Positions 1 to 10,978 of a stretch of 64,000 nucleotides of DNA are shown here, piece by piece. Location of the stretch: NCBI GenBank assembly GCA_963853835.1, contig OY970826.1, positions 3,394,001-3,458,000 of the forward strand, given 5' to 3'. The stretch comes from Calendula officinalis (lineage: Eukaryota; Streptophyta; Magnoliopsida; Asterales; Asteraceae). The translations under genes and the position numbers were made by a program. Below the pieces are notes generated by a model, which was not told the origin of the DNA, did no database searches, and worked only from the letters and a program-made list of their open reading frames with translations. Position 1 is the stretch's first letter. Every line of letters begins with the position of its first letter.

Positions 1-20
1 CATATCGAGCAAAAAAATTA

Positions 21-2704
21 ATGTGTCCAATGGGATTGGAAGTAGAAAGAATAGATGCATGTCCCAATAATTGTATGTTGTTTCGGAATGAGTTCGCAAA
101 TTTGCATAAATGTCCTCATTGCAAGGCATCGAGGTATAAACGGAAAAAAGATACGGATGAAGTTGACGATGATGTGACAAAGAATGGACCACCGACTAAA
201 ATGTTGTGGTATCTTCCTATTATACCAAGACTGAAAAGGTTATATTCAAACGAGAAAGAAGCCAAGTTACTTTGTTGGCATTCAGAAGAACGTGTGATTG
301 ACGGGAAAATTAGACATGTTGCGGATTCACCGCAGTGGAGAAACATTGATAAAAGGTATGTTGAGTTTGGGAAGGAGATCGAAAACATACGGTTTGGGCT
401 TAGTTCGGATGGGATAAATCCTTTTGGTAATATGAGTAGTCGTCATAGTACGTGGCCAGTTCTCTTATGCATTTACAATCTCCCACCATGGTTATGCATG
501 AAACGGAAATACATTATGATGTCCTTGTTGATTCAAGGTCCGAAACAACCGGGTAATGATATTGATGTTTATTTATCCCCTTTGATTGATGACTTAAAAA
601 CTCTTTGGAGTGATGGTGTAGATGTATACGATGCTTATAGAAAAGAACAATTTAAATTGCGGGCCATGGTCTTTTTTACTATCAATGACTTTCCAGCATA
701 CGGTAACTTGTCAGGATACAAAACGAAGGGTAAGAAAGCTTGTCCTGTTTGTGAAGATGAGACAAGATCGGTGTGGTTACGAAATTGTAAAAAAACTGTA
801 TACATGGGACATCGAAGATTCCTTACCAAGAGTCACCCGTTTAGGAAGAAGACGATTGAGTTTGACGGAACTGTCGAGGTCAGGACGGTGAAGAAAAGAT
901 TTGATACATTTTCACGAGTTGAAAATATTAATGTTGTGTTGGGTAAGAGATTCTGTATTGATAATGATGCCATATGGAAAAAGAAGTCCATATTTTTTCA
1001 ATTGCCTTACTGGAGACATTTAGGTGTTAGACATTGTCTTGATGTTATGCACATAGAAAAAAACGTATGTGAGAGCTTGATAGGCTTATTATTGGATATT
1101 AAGTATAAAACTAAAGATGGTATTAAGGTTCGAAATGACATGGTCGAGATGGGAATACGTAAAGATCTTGCTCCCGTACAACGAGGCACTCGTACTTATC
1201 TTCCACCCGCATGTTATAATACAACGAAAGAAGAAAAAAAAAGTTATGCCAATGTTTGCACGATATTAAGGTTCCGTCATCTTATTCAGCAAACATCCAA
1301 AGATTTGTATCAATGAAAGATTATAAATTGCTTGGGATGAAGTCTCACGATTGTCATGTTTTGATGACACATATGATTCCAATCGCAATTCGTGGAATTT
1401 TACAAGATGATATCCGACATACAATCACAAAGCTTTGTTTGTTTTTCAACAATATTCATACGAAAGTTATTGATGTCGAAGATTTGGACAAATGAGAGAA
1501 AGACGTTTATGTTATCCTTTGTGAACTAGAGATGCACTTTCCACCATCATTTTTTGATATAATGGTTCACCTAATATCTCATATCGTACAAGAGATTAAG
1601 GCATGTGGTCTTGTATTTCTACGTTACATGTACCCTTTTGAAAGATAGATGGGAATATTGAAAGGTTATGAAGAAACCGTAATCGACCAGAGTGAAGTAT
1701 TATTGAAGGGTATACTTCTGAAGAGGTGATTGAGTTCTGCCAAGGTACGTATGTAATATATATGATCAACTACAACAAAAATTAATTTATTATATATTTT
1801 GTTTTTCTTAGGCTATATGGAAGGTGTCAAAAGTGTTGGCGTTCCTAAAAGTCGCCATTCAGGTCGACTTGAAGGAAAGGGAGGAGTAGGTTTTAAGATA
1901 ATAGTGCCAATGCACGGAGAACTACAAGTTGCTCATTTAGTAATCTTAAAGCACATGACATGCCTCACTCCATATGTTGATGAACATATGGATATGTTAA
2001 AGTCGACGAACCCGGGTAAACAACAAGTGTGGTACATAAACAATCAAAACAAGGATTTGGCAAGTTGGTTGAAAGAGAGGGTGACAACAAGTGACGACGT
2101 TGATGACACTGTCAAAAAATTGGGACAAGGTCCAGATGCTAGAGTAAGAACTTACCAAGGAGATGATATTAATGGTTATACATTTTACACCAAAGATCAA
2201 GATAGAAAAAGTACAGTGCAAAATAGTGGAGTTACAGTAATAGCATCAACAACCGAAATCGATAGGCGTGATCAAGATACATTGATAAGCATCGCAAAAG
2301 ATTCTTATTACGGTGTGATAGAAGAAATTTGGGAATTGCAGTATTCTGATTTCATAATCCCAGTGTTCAAGTGTAAGTGGGTAAATAAAAGTACGGGTGT
2401 TAAAGTTGACGAATATGGTTTTACACTTGTCGATCTTGAAACTAATGGCTACAAATCCGAGCCATTCGTTCTCGCAACACATGTATCACAAATTTTTTTC
2501 GTCAAAGATCCAAGCAAAGCAAAATACCACATTGTGTTGCAAGGTAAAAGACGTATTCTTGGGGTTGATAATGTTGTGGATGAAGAAGAACACGACAACT
2601 TCGATGATTTACCACCATTTTCCGTCGGTATCGAACCCGGGAATTTTGAAAACATGAAAAGAAGCTCATATGTACGAACTGACGGAGAAGAAACATATAT
2701 TTAA
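21..2704 (+). pseudogene. TNP2-like CACTA transposase, decayed
   Basis: The first open stretch (21-1316) matches the plant transposase family tnp2 (Transposase_21). Visible marks are a CPxC pair (CPVCED) and the conserved CLDVMHIEKNVCESL block. The following parts match the domains that normally come next: DUF4218 (KSHDCHVLM at about 1340-1390, then PPSFF and MVHL) and DUF4216 (VFKCKWVN, then FVLATHVSQIFFV, at about 2355-2500). The reading frame is broken: a frameshift near 1255-1262, in-frame stops at 1493 and 1645, and another shift near 1700. An intron at about 1747-1811 leads into the last open exon (to 2704). In an active element this protein binds the ends and cuts the DNA. The N-terminus is cut by the window edge. 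Confidence 0.88.
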
Positions 2705-2859
2705 TAACTCGATCTATTATATATTATTGAAAATTAATATTTGTATTATATATGTGTTTTAGTACTCTGCAAATTTATAATTAACCTACTGTTTTATTCA
2801 TGTGTAACATTTTTTAACAATTTGAATTTGTTACTATGCAACATTCTTGTAGGTGTAAA

Positions 2860-3025
2860 AAAATGAAACTCAAAACCGCAACAACAAATTAACAAACCCG
2901 CAACAACTAATTCGCCCAACCGCAACAACAAAAAAACCGCAATAACTAATGGACATAAACCACGGTAACAAATAGAATAAAATAACCCGCTAAAACGAAA
3001 TAAAGACCCGCTAAAACGAAATTGT
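2860..3025. repeat. Internal CCGCAACAAC repeats matching the CACTA end
   Basis: Several copies of CCGCAACAAC/CGCAATAAC and two copies of CCCGCTAAAACGAAA lie between the two transposon genes. The same motifs occur on the opposite strand (TTGCGGT, GTTGTTGCGG) at the right end of the element (7370-7734). In En/Spm such subterminal motifs bind the element's own protein. Here a block sits just upstream of the second gene, so it may act as its promoter or operator, or it may be a relic of the left end of a nested element. No CACTA terminus is visible next to it. Confidence 0.6.
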
Positions 3026-3425
3026 TTATTCCAAATTTTCAAATCCCAAAACATAAGTTATCCAAACATCGAATCCTTAATCACTTTTGCACAAAACCTT
3101 AATCGACCAAACCGTCCGTTTTCTTCACCAAAATCACTCTGCACTAGTTCGCCGGAGTTTGGATTCACCGTCGTTTTCTTCACCTTGGATAGTAACCGAC
3201 GTTGCTTTCACCACGTCGTATCCTTAATCACTTTTCCAAAAACCTTAATCAGTACCTCTCGTCGACCTAAACCCTAGTTTACCGTTACATCGCCGATATT
3301 CCTTCACCAAGCTAGGTATTAAAGTATTCTGTTAATGATTTCTTGTGTTTGTTATGCATTCGTTCTTAATCATCTTTTTCTGTTAACGTATTATGTTCAC
3401 GCATTTGTGTCGTAATTCTGCAGAA

Positions 3426-6400
3426 ATGACCGATAATCAAGAACGTAAGAGACGTAGAGGCGAACGTGGTCCTGCATCTTTTGGGAAGAAATATAGAAAA
3501 GATGTATATAAAACTGAATTTGATGAAAATCATATCCCTCTAAGTAAAGAACTGACGTCATGGTTTGGGATGACGGTTCAACATCGTTTCCCGCTAGCAA
3601 CTGATATGGGCAAAATGGACAAAGACATATATGAACAACTATGGCTGGATACCAAGGTATATATTTATTAGAAATATGAAATAGTTGTTAAGTGATGATA
3701 ACATATAATTTATTTACTCTAAATTGTAGAATATGTGGAATATCGAGAACGATGATGCAAAAGAGTTAATGAGGAAGAATGTTGTGAAAATTGGTACTAA
3801 TTTTAAACCTAGGCTTGTTAAACATTTCGTCCTTACAGGTAAGGATGCTTGTGAGAAGTATAAGTTTCTTAAAAGGGATGATTGGGAAGCATTTAAGGCA
3901 CAAAGAAGCACCCCAGAATTTATGGTATCTCTTAATTATTTTATATGTTTAGTATTGTACAATATTTTATTATTAACAACTTGTTAATTTGTGTAGCTAA
4001 AAAGGGAGAAAGCACTGGCAAGCAATGCAAGCAGACAATTCAAGGTTCGCGTGGGCCGAAGCGGGTGGACCCGTTTTAAAAAAAATAAAAAGGATGCAGT
4101 TTGGTCTGAACTTCTACAAAACCATAGTGTTCTTTCGGAGATTCAAAATGAACGGTCTAAGTTGTTTTTGATGGGTTGTGCAGTTAAGAATAGTGAAGGA
4201 AAGTTTGAACTTCCTAACGAAGCGATGGACAATTTCCATGTTTTTGGTAAACTAAGTTTTATTTAATTGAAGATTTTTATCTTTTTGGTAATCAAATACT
4301 TTTTGTAGCTCGCGGGAGAGAAAATGATGATAGCGGATGGTACTTATGCAGAAAATAAGAAGGATCCTTTAATTGTTCTCTTAGGACCCGAGCACGGGGG
4401 ACGATCTCGGACCGTATCCGAGGTAATTGGATACACAAAGGTTAAAGGTGGATTGATTATAAATGTGATCCCGCAAAGTACCCCCGCGGTCAACACAAGC
4501 CACCATGATTCATGTGGGTCCCGTGGAACGGTGGAACACTATCCACCTATTGAGGTAACAATTTAAAAGTTTTGCAGCCTATACTATCCAGCCTTATAAT
4601 TGTATCTGTTTTTACAGGTGTTGTCACCGTGTGAGTTGCTAGTTAGGGTGGCTGATGCCCATTTAGTCAAAGTTGGTTATGGACGAGTATGGCCAACTGT
4701 GGTATTCCAACTGTTACATAATAAACAGATTGCCGATGGTTGTGTAAAAGTCCAAGTTGATTTGATCGTGGCAAGAAAGGAGGATTTTCCTGTACATCCT
4801 CTCACAAAAACAGATGATGTTCAACTGGTTGAGAATTTGCCATATAGTATAGTACAGTGGCCAAGATATGCAGTGAAGGTATATTTTAGTTTTTTTTATT
4901 GTTTGTGAATGCTTTTATCTAACTTTGTAGAGATGTTTTAGCTTATCGGTGATGGGCTTGTCAATTCCCCGGAAAGGGACTTGAGAGAATCCTCTCCATT
5001 TGATTTGTCAACAAACAATGTTTATATACCAGAAATGCCCGAAACTTCACCATTCCCTTTAGACCAAGAGTTTTATGGATATGCACACATGGTTAGTCTT
5101 ATCATTATCATTGTTTTAATCATTATTTTTAAATACTAATATTTTTATGATTACATGTTGTAGTTGCAATAGGAGGATCCAACATTCCCCGCAGCCCAAA
5201 CCGTCCCCGCAGCCCAAACCGTCCTCGCAGCCAAAACCGTAACCGCATCCCAACCCATTAACCCAACCCAAACAGTCCCCATAGCACAAACCATTATCCC
5301 AGCCCAAACAGTCCCCATAGCCCAAACAGTCCCAGAAGCCCAACCCGACAGCCTAGCCCGAACAGTCCCTAAACCCCAAACACCCACCGCAGCCCAAACC
5401 GTCACCACACCTCAACCCGACAGCCCAGCCCGAACCATCCCCGAAGCCCAAACAGAACCCGAAGCCCAAACAGAACCCGAACCCGAGAATGTTCCTCTAG
5501 ATCCTCAGTACGACGAGCATTATGCGAAGGTATTGGCCGATGCTCCCCAATTTCTCCTAATACTTGATGCATTCTTCAAATATAACAAATATGGTCTTAG
5601 TATTCCTTCCCCTCTGGGTATGTATCATGAGACATATACAGAAGGCATCCCAGCCACCGAGGTTTTACAATTTGCTCGATTCCATTGGGTTGATAGCAGC
5701 ATGATACATTGTTTGTCAATGTAAGCTTAATATTTTAATATTTGGGTATAATTGTATTTATTAACTTTATGTTGTATATTTAAGGTATTATTATGCAATG
5801 GCGGGCAGCAATTCACGATGTGCATTTTTCAATGCACACTATATTACCGAGCCAGAATGTGGCACCAACAAGAACCATGTCATCCACCACATCAGGGATG
5901 TTTTAAATCATCATCCAAGCAAGTCATACATTCTTGCACCATACTATCAAGCGTAAGATTTGATTTTCCATAATACAAGCAACACTGGATGTTTTAAATC
6001 ATCATACAAGCAAGTAACTTTGATTAATTGCTTGTGTTTACTTGCAGACAACACTGGATGCTTTTTATCCTCTGTCCTAAAACGAATATTGCATATATTG
6101 TTGATTCTTTAAAGCGTGAATCTGGTTTCCGATTACTACACTCGTGTAGGAGTAATCAATCATATTTTCCCCCGTAGATTTAAATGGATAAACACAACTG
6201 TATGTTTTCAATTTCCATTTTTTACCAATTTATTTAAGATGTATAAAATATACAATATATTGAAATATTACAGTGCTGGAAACAAGACCAAAGCTGGGAA
6301 TGTGGTTACATTGTTAGTCGACATATTGAAGAATTTTTACAGATCATACAGTTTAACATCAACCAATCTGTAAGTTTATGTTATAGTTTTAAAATATTAC

Positions 6401-6564
6401 TCATTTAGATGTAAAAATTATTGATATTAATTGTTTTTCATGAGCAGATGTGGAAGACTAATAAGAATTTTGATGCTTCTATGATTCGTGAATACATAGC
6501 AAGGTTGTTGCCGTTGTATCTCGAATGGATGAAGAGGTGCAAGCAAAGTGATGCCACTTATTGA
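3426..6564 (+). pseudogene. Second CACTA gene: En/Spm transposase-like plus Ulp1-like protease
   Basis: About eleven exons can be read: 3426-3656, 3730-3924, 3997-4239, 4309-4554, 4618-4878, 4942-5091, 5173-5720, 5785-5952, 6048-6199, 6274-6369, 6448-6564. The N-terminus is basic (KRRRGERG). The middle resembles the plant En/Spm transposase family (SPCELLVRVADAHLVK). Exon 7 is a low-complexity A-Q-T-V-P repeat of about 100 residues. The last exons look like a Ulp1 (C48 cysteine peptidase) core: HWMLFIL carries the likely catalytic His, YIVDSLK the Asp, and WECGYIV the Cys. Such proteases are known in several plant CACTA and MULE families; their role there is unclear. The frame shifts near 6113-6118, between the Asp and Cys blocks, so this copy is probably dead. 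The exon 7 acceptor at 5171-5172 avoids an in-frame TAG. Confidence 0.75.
5173..5495 (+). repeat. Coding A-Q-T-V-P minisatellite in the CACTA second gene
   Basis: A degenerate repeat of roughly 18-27 bp, built on gcccaaaccgtcccc, encodes units such as AAQTVP, IAQTVP and EAQTEP. It links the transposase-like part to the protease-like part. The frame stays open through the whole array. Confidence 0.8.
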
Positions 6565-6741
6565 AGGTTAGCAATTAAGCAAGTGTACATTTTTTTGAAC
6601 ATATAGTTGTAAATTTTTGAAACACGGTTCATTATAATGATCACAACCTGCAAGTGTACATTTTTTTGACATTAAGTTACTGTGCGGTTGTATGTTTTTG
6701 GGTGCTATCTTTAAATATATAAGAGCTAGATTTTAAATAGA

Positions 6742-6743
<2 letters not shown>

Positions 6744-6827
<84 letters not shown>
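6744..6827. repeat. (TA)n microsatellite
   Basis: About 42 TA units without interruption, abutting the left arm of the inverted-repeat element that follows. Confidence 0.97.
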
Positions 6828-6832
<5 letters not shown>

Positions 6833-7271
6833 TGGATCAATAGAAAAGGGTCCTTATTTGAAGAAGTTGAAGAAGCAATGCATTTTCGTAAAATATACAT
6901 ATATGTATACATATACATACATATATGTATATATACATATATATTCATACCATAGATATATATATGGGCATATTAATGCCCGATATATGTATATATACAC
7001 ATGCGTTTTACATAACTTGCATTTTCAGTCGTAACTTGCATTTTCATTCGGAACTTGCATTTTCATTTACGAAAATGCAAATGCATACCGTATATATATG
7101 TGTATATATATACATATATACGGTATAAATATGAACGTATGTATATCTATGGTATGAATATATATATGTATATGTATATATATGTATGTATATGTATACT
7201 TATATGTATATTTTACGAAAATGCATTGCTTTTTCAACTTCTTCAAATAAGGATGCTTCTTTCTTGATCCT

Positions 7272-7272
<1 letters not shown>
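6828..7272. mobile_element. MITE-like inverted repeat inside TA repeats
   Basis: The two arms, about 6834-6910 and 7193-7270, are near-perfect inverted copies about 75 bp long (shared core TTGAAGAAGTTGAAGAAGCA versus AAAAGCA on the other arm). The interior has TA-rich sequence and repeated TTGCATTTTCA. The element is flanked on both sides by long TA runs, which fits insertion into a TA target or growth of the TA tracts from the insertion site. No coding capacity is seen. Confidence 0.75.

Positions 7273-7330
<58 letters not shown>
7273..7330. repeat. (TA)n microsatellite
   Basis: About 28 TA units on the right side of the inverted-repeat element. Confidence 0.95.
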
Positions 7331-7334
<4 letters not shown>

Positions 7335-7359
7335 AATGATTTTTTTTGTTTATTTTGAA

Positions 7360-7734
7360 TAACATATATTGCGGTTACTTTATCATGTGTGCGAATAACT
7401 AATATTGCGGTTACTTTATCTAGTGTAGTGTGCGAAGAACTAATAGCGCGTTTTATGCTTTAATGTTGCGGTTTCTTTCTTATTGCGGTCTCTGTGTTTG
7501 ATATTGCGGTTTCTCTTTTGTTGCTGTGTTGGTATTAATATTGCGGTCTCTCTTTTGTTGCGGTGTTGGCTTTAATATTGCGGTTTCTTTCTTGTTGCGG
7601 TCTCTGTGTTTGATATTGCGGTTTCTCTTTTGTTGCGGTTTGTTTGTTTGATAGTGCGTAGTTTGTTAGTGCGTTCCTTTCCCCGCATTATCAAAGCGTT
7701 TTCCCCGCAACAACAAATCGTTTCTGTAGTAGTG
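7360..7734 (+). repeat. CACTA 3' subterminal repeats and terminus
   Basis: At least eight copies of a TTGCGGT-centred motif (TATTGCGGTTAC, TTGCGGTCTCTG, TTGCGGTTTCTC) are spaced by 20-50 bp. The region ends in TTTCTGTAGTAGTG at 7721-7734. This is the expected build of a CACTA end: short direct and inverted motifs used for transposase binding, then the terminal inverted repeat. Confidence 0.85.
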
Positions 7735-8214
7735 TAAGTATATTTGTCAGTTGAATTGTGGGTCTCATTAGTTTTAAAAGATTTTAAAGGGAAGAATATA
7801 GTGTATGGTTAGAGTCGAGATATTGTTTAGAGTGAGTGGGCCAACCATTTATAGAGATAGATGAAGTTTTATAAAGTGTGTGGTTAGAGATGCTCTTAAT
7901 CTACTCCCAACTTTCTTACCTTGATTTAAATACAAAACCTATAAGTCATATGTAATGTAATAACCTTTCACCAATACCAATACCAATACCAATACCACTA
8001 ACTTATAAGTGTTGGGTAATAGCGGATATCTAGAAAAGCTTATTTAAAAGAAATTTTACTTATAATTAGCTTATAAGTTTACTAAGTTTAAGATGAATTC
8101 GTAGAAGGTTATTGATTTTATTAAAGGTTTATCATAATTTTCTTATTGTTTATAGCTTTTAAAATTTTTAAAATTTGAGAGAAAATATTTATAAGTTTTC
8201 TTCTTGTCTCCATC
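7735..8214. other. Right flank of the CACTA element
   Basis: There is no gene here. The stretch around 7840-7895 ends in GAGATGCTC followed by TTAA. That resembles the terminus of the GAGCATC MITE family seen intact at 48444-48972, so the CACTA may have landed in or near such a MITE. A short run of ACCAAT repeats lies at 7969-7995. Confidence 0.4.
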
Positions 8215-8470
8215 ATCATTCATCGGCAACTCATGGTCATCATTGACTGCTTGCAATCACATGTGATTGTGTATACAATCACATGTGATTGCGCCGGCTA
8301 GAGGCAGCTGCCCACGGCGACCGGCGGCGGAGGGCGGTGGCCGACGGCTGGTAGTGGTGGTGGTGGTTGTTGTATATTGAATCACATTTAATTTGATGAT
8401 GGTGATGATTGTATATTGAATTATATATAATTTGATAATGATGATAATTAAAAAATCTTTTAATCTAATA
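8215..8470. repeat. Repeat with ATCACATGTGAT palindromes and GGC/TGG tracts
   Basis: Two copies of AATCACATGTGATTG (about 8257-8301) are followed by a GC-rich stretch (CGGCGG, GGTGGTGG) and then AT-rich degenerate copies. The same arrangement recurs at 57740-58140, so this is an interspersed, probably MITE-type repeat. It lies directly upstream of the GTE fragment and may mark the break where the 5' part of that gene was lost. Confidence 0.6.
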
Positions 8471-8487
8471 CGTAAGAAATTAAGCAA

Positions 8488-10621
8488 GAACCGATTAAGA
8501 AGATTAAGATGATGACAGTTGCTGAAAAACAGAAATTGAGTGGTGAATTAGAGTCCTCAATTGCAGATTTACCCGAAAATATTATTGATTTCTTGAAGGA
8601 AAATAGCTCAAATAAGAATGCAACAATTGATGATGAGATTGAGATTGATATTGATGCTCTTGGTGATGATATATTGTTCAAATTGAGGAAGCTTCTAGAT
8701 GATTTCTTGGTATAATTGAGGAAGCTTCTAGAATCTAGATGAAGTTTTTAGTTTTTTTGACTTTCGAGTATTAATTTTTGATATTTTTATGTGTTATTGC
8801 AGCTTCAGAATGAATCAGGAGTCAGCAACTTATCGATGCAAGAAGTCAAAGGTTGTATTTCTGGTCAAAATTGGATTTTTTAAGGTGGTTGGTTTCTGAT
8901 TTATTGTTTGTTTTTTCAGTTAATGATGCAAATGAGGAGGAAATTGATATTGGTGGGAATGATTTACCTGTTCCAAGTTTTCCCATGGTGAAAATAGAGA
9001 AAGATAATAGTACAGCTGTCAGAAACAGTAAATGCAGCAGTAGTTCAAGTAGCTCCAGTAGTGATTCTGGATCATCATCTAGTGGTTTGTGTTTTTAAAT
9101 TTCGAAACTTGTTAGGGTTTATGATAATTAGGTCATTTATATTAAATTAAAATTAATATTTGCAGATTCAGATTCGGATAATTCTTCAGGCGGCCGTGAA
9201 AAATGTTAATGTATTTTAGTGTCAAAACTGTTTATCTATTCATTTTATAACCTAATTTGGTAAGGTTTATGATTTTATGTATTATACTTAAAATTGTATT
9301 AATAACTCTACATCTTATTATAAATTATAATTTCAAACTTGATAAAACACACCAAAAGGTTCATATTATCACTTTGAAATTGGATGTTAGGACACATTGG
9401 GCTCTGAAGTTGATATGGAGCAAATACCTGCTGTTCCTCATGATACAGAAGGTGATTTTTGTGTTTATTGTAAAAACCGCAATTATATTAAATTTATTTT
9501 AATATTTTATTTATTTATGTTTTCTGTTACAGATTGTGTGAATGGGGTTGAGCAGTCTAATGGGCGTCAATATGGTAAGCAATGAAAATAGTGAAGAAAA
9601 ATGTAGTTTTGCAAGGATGTGGAAAGACTGAGGCTTGACAAGGATGAGGTGGAAAAGAGAAGAAATCAAGGTTTTTTAAGAATAATATCTCAACCATTGA
9701 TCAATAATAATTAATGGTCAAAATTAGTCACATTTTAATATTTGGTGTGAGGAAAATTCTCAACCTAATCGTTTAAGAAAAAGTGGATCATTATTAGAAA
9801 TTTTGGATCTTTAGGAGGAAGCATTTTTTGGTAATGATCCAAATTTTATTGTAATTAACCAATTTTTTAAAACGATTGGTTGAGAATTGTCCTTACAGTC
9901 CTCATTAAACTTTAAGTCCTCACCGGATCCCACTTTGTGGTTAAGTATATAATCACATGTAATTATCACAATATTGTTTTTTAAATGAAAAAAATAGTAA
10001 TAATAAAATTGGATTAAATTTTATGTGAGTGTCAAAATAACAAAAGTATCCTTCCATGTGTAAAACATTTGATTAATCTCAACCATTGATTATTGTTGAC
10101 CAATAGTTGAGATTTGTTCTTTGAGACTTTAAGAAAATTAAGCACTTTTTTTTTAACACAACCCTCTGTAATTGTACATTAATTTATGGAGGGATAATTC
10201 CTAAAATTCAAGGGTTGGTTATATAGTGATGTACAAGTTTCTGATACGTGTGCTAACATTTTAATGATATAGAAAAAGCACGATTGGAAGCAGAAGCACA
10301 AGCAGCTTTAAAAGGAAATTACAGCTTGAGCGGGAAGCAGCACGAGAAGCTTTACAAATGATGGAAAAAATGGTGGATATAAATGACAATTCTGGGTTTC
10401 TTGAAGATCTTGAAATGTTAACTGTTGCACCAACCAAAGATTTTGATTTACAATACATGGTATTATTAGGCGAAAATAATTTAGTTTTAAAGGAAAAGGA
10501 CAAAAGGTAATCCGTTAGAACAGCTTGGTTTGTACATGAAAAATGATCAAGATGATGATGAAGATTTTGACCCACAAATTGGTCTTGTACAAAACCATCC
10601 AGAGGATGGAGAGATCAATTA
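8488..10621 (+). pseudogene. GTE (BET-family) gene, C-terminal fragment
   Basis: Exon 8488-8711 encodes a NET (extra-terminal) domain: EKQKLSGELESSIADLP, then DEIEIDIDALGDD and LRKLLDDFL. The next small exons give an acidic stretch and a Ser run (about 9030-9090) typical of GTE8/GTE10-type proteins. The last part (10272-10621) has the C-terminal coiled and acidic region (EKARLEAEAQAAL, then EREAAREALQMMEK, ending PEDGEIN). In intact proteins an upstream bromodomain binds acetylated histones; no bromodomain is present here. The final part needs two frame changes: near 10308 in an A run and near 10507 before NPLEQLGLYMK. A MITE sits in the last intron. This is a truncated copy, not a working gene. 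Confidence 0.82.
9668..10140. mobile_element. MITE of the TCTCAACCATTGATCAA family, with nested inverted repeat
   Basis: The left arm (TCTCAACCATTGATCAATAA, near 9687) and the right arm (near 10077-10120) are inverted copies. Inside them, about 9748-9920, lies a second inverted repeat with arms GAGGAAAATTCTCAACC and GGTTGAGAATTGTCC. The whole insertion lies between two exons of the GTE pseudogene. Related ends occur at 37530-38269, 51000 and 57715. Confidence 0.7.
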
Positions 10622-10978
10622 AACAGTTTTCTTTTATTTCTTAAGTATTTTTTGTTAATTTAAAGGGCAAAATGGGTATTTTACATAGGTTGACGAAGAG
10701 GTAGTTTGTAAGGTTCTTCTAGTTTTGATCTTTTTTGTGCACTTGCAAAAATTGTCTTTTCAAAAGAGAGAAATAGAATTGTTGAATTATTACGGTTTTG
10801 ATAATGTTTGCAATTAGTTGATTGGTAGAAATAGGAATGAGAAAAAGATGATATTATGCATTTTTTTTTCTTTCCTACTAGATGTTTTTCAAAAAGGAGT
10901 TTTTCTACTTTCTAGTAAAATTATATATATTTCACCTTTCTGCAACCTAACAAAAGCTACAATAAAAAAATACCAGTG
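10622..10978. other. Gap between convergent GTE pseudogene and minus-strand gene
   Basis: This AT-rich spacer between two 3' ends should contain polyadenylation signals for both. I see no ORF, repeat unit or RNA gene in it. Confidence 0.5.

Larger units (their letters stand above)
1..7734 (+). mobile_element. CACTA (En/Spm) transposon, right-hand part
   Basis: Three things define this element. A TNP2-type transposase lies at its left, a second En/Spm-type gene lies downstream on the same strand, and a typical CACTA end closes it: read on the minus strand from 7734, the sequence begins CACTACTACAGAAACG. The three bases after the end are TAA (7735-7737), the expected size for a CACTA target duplication. 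The left end lies outside the window, so the partner duplication cannot be tested. Both genes carry disabling mutations, so this copy is unlikely to move by itself. Confidence 0.88.

Noticed and set aside
5116..5408. Minus-strand ORFs rich in Gly, Trp and Cys opposite the CACTA repeat
   Set aside because: They are the complement of the in-frame coding repeat of the plus-strand gene and have no independent support.
6733..7267. ORFs encoding Tyr-Ile repeats (also at 29155-29350 and 33545-33807)
   Set aside because: They are translations of TA microsatellites.
8257..8487. Minus-strand ORF with poly-Thr and Pro stretch
   Set aside because: It runs across the palindromic repeat and into the GTE exon on the other strand; no family similarity.
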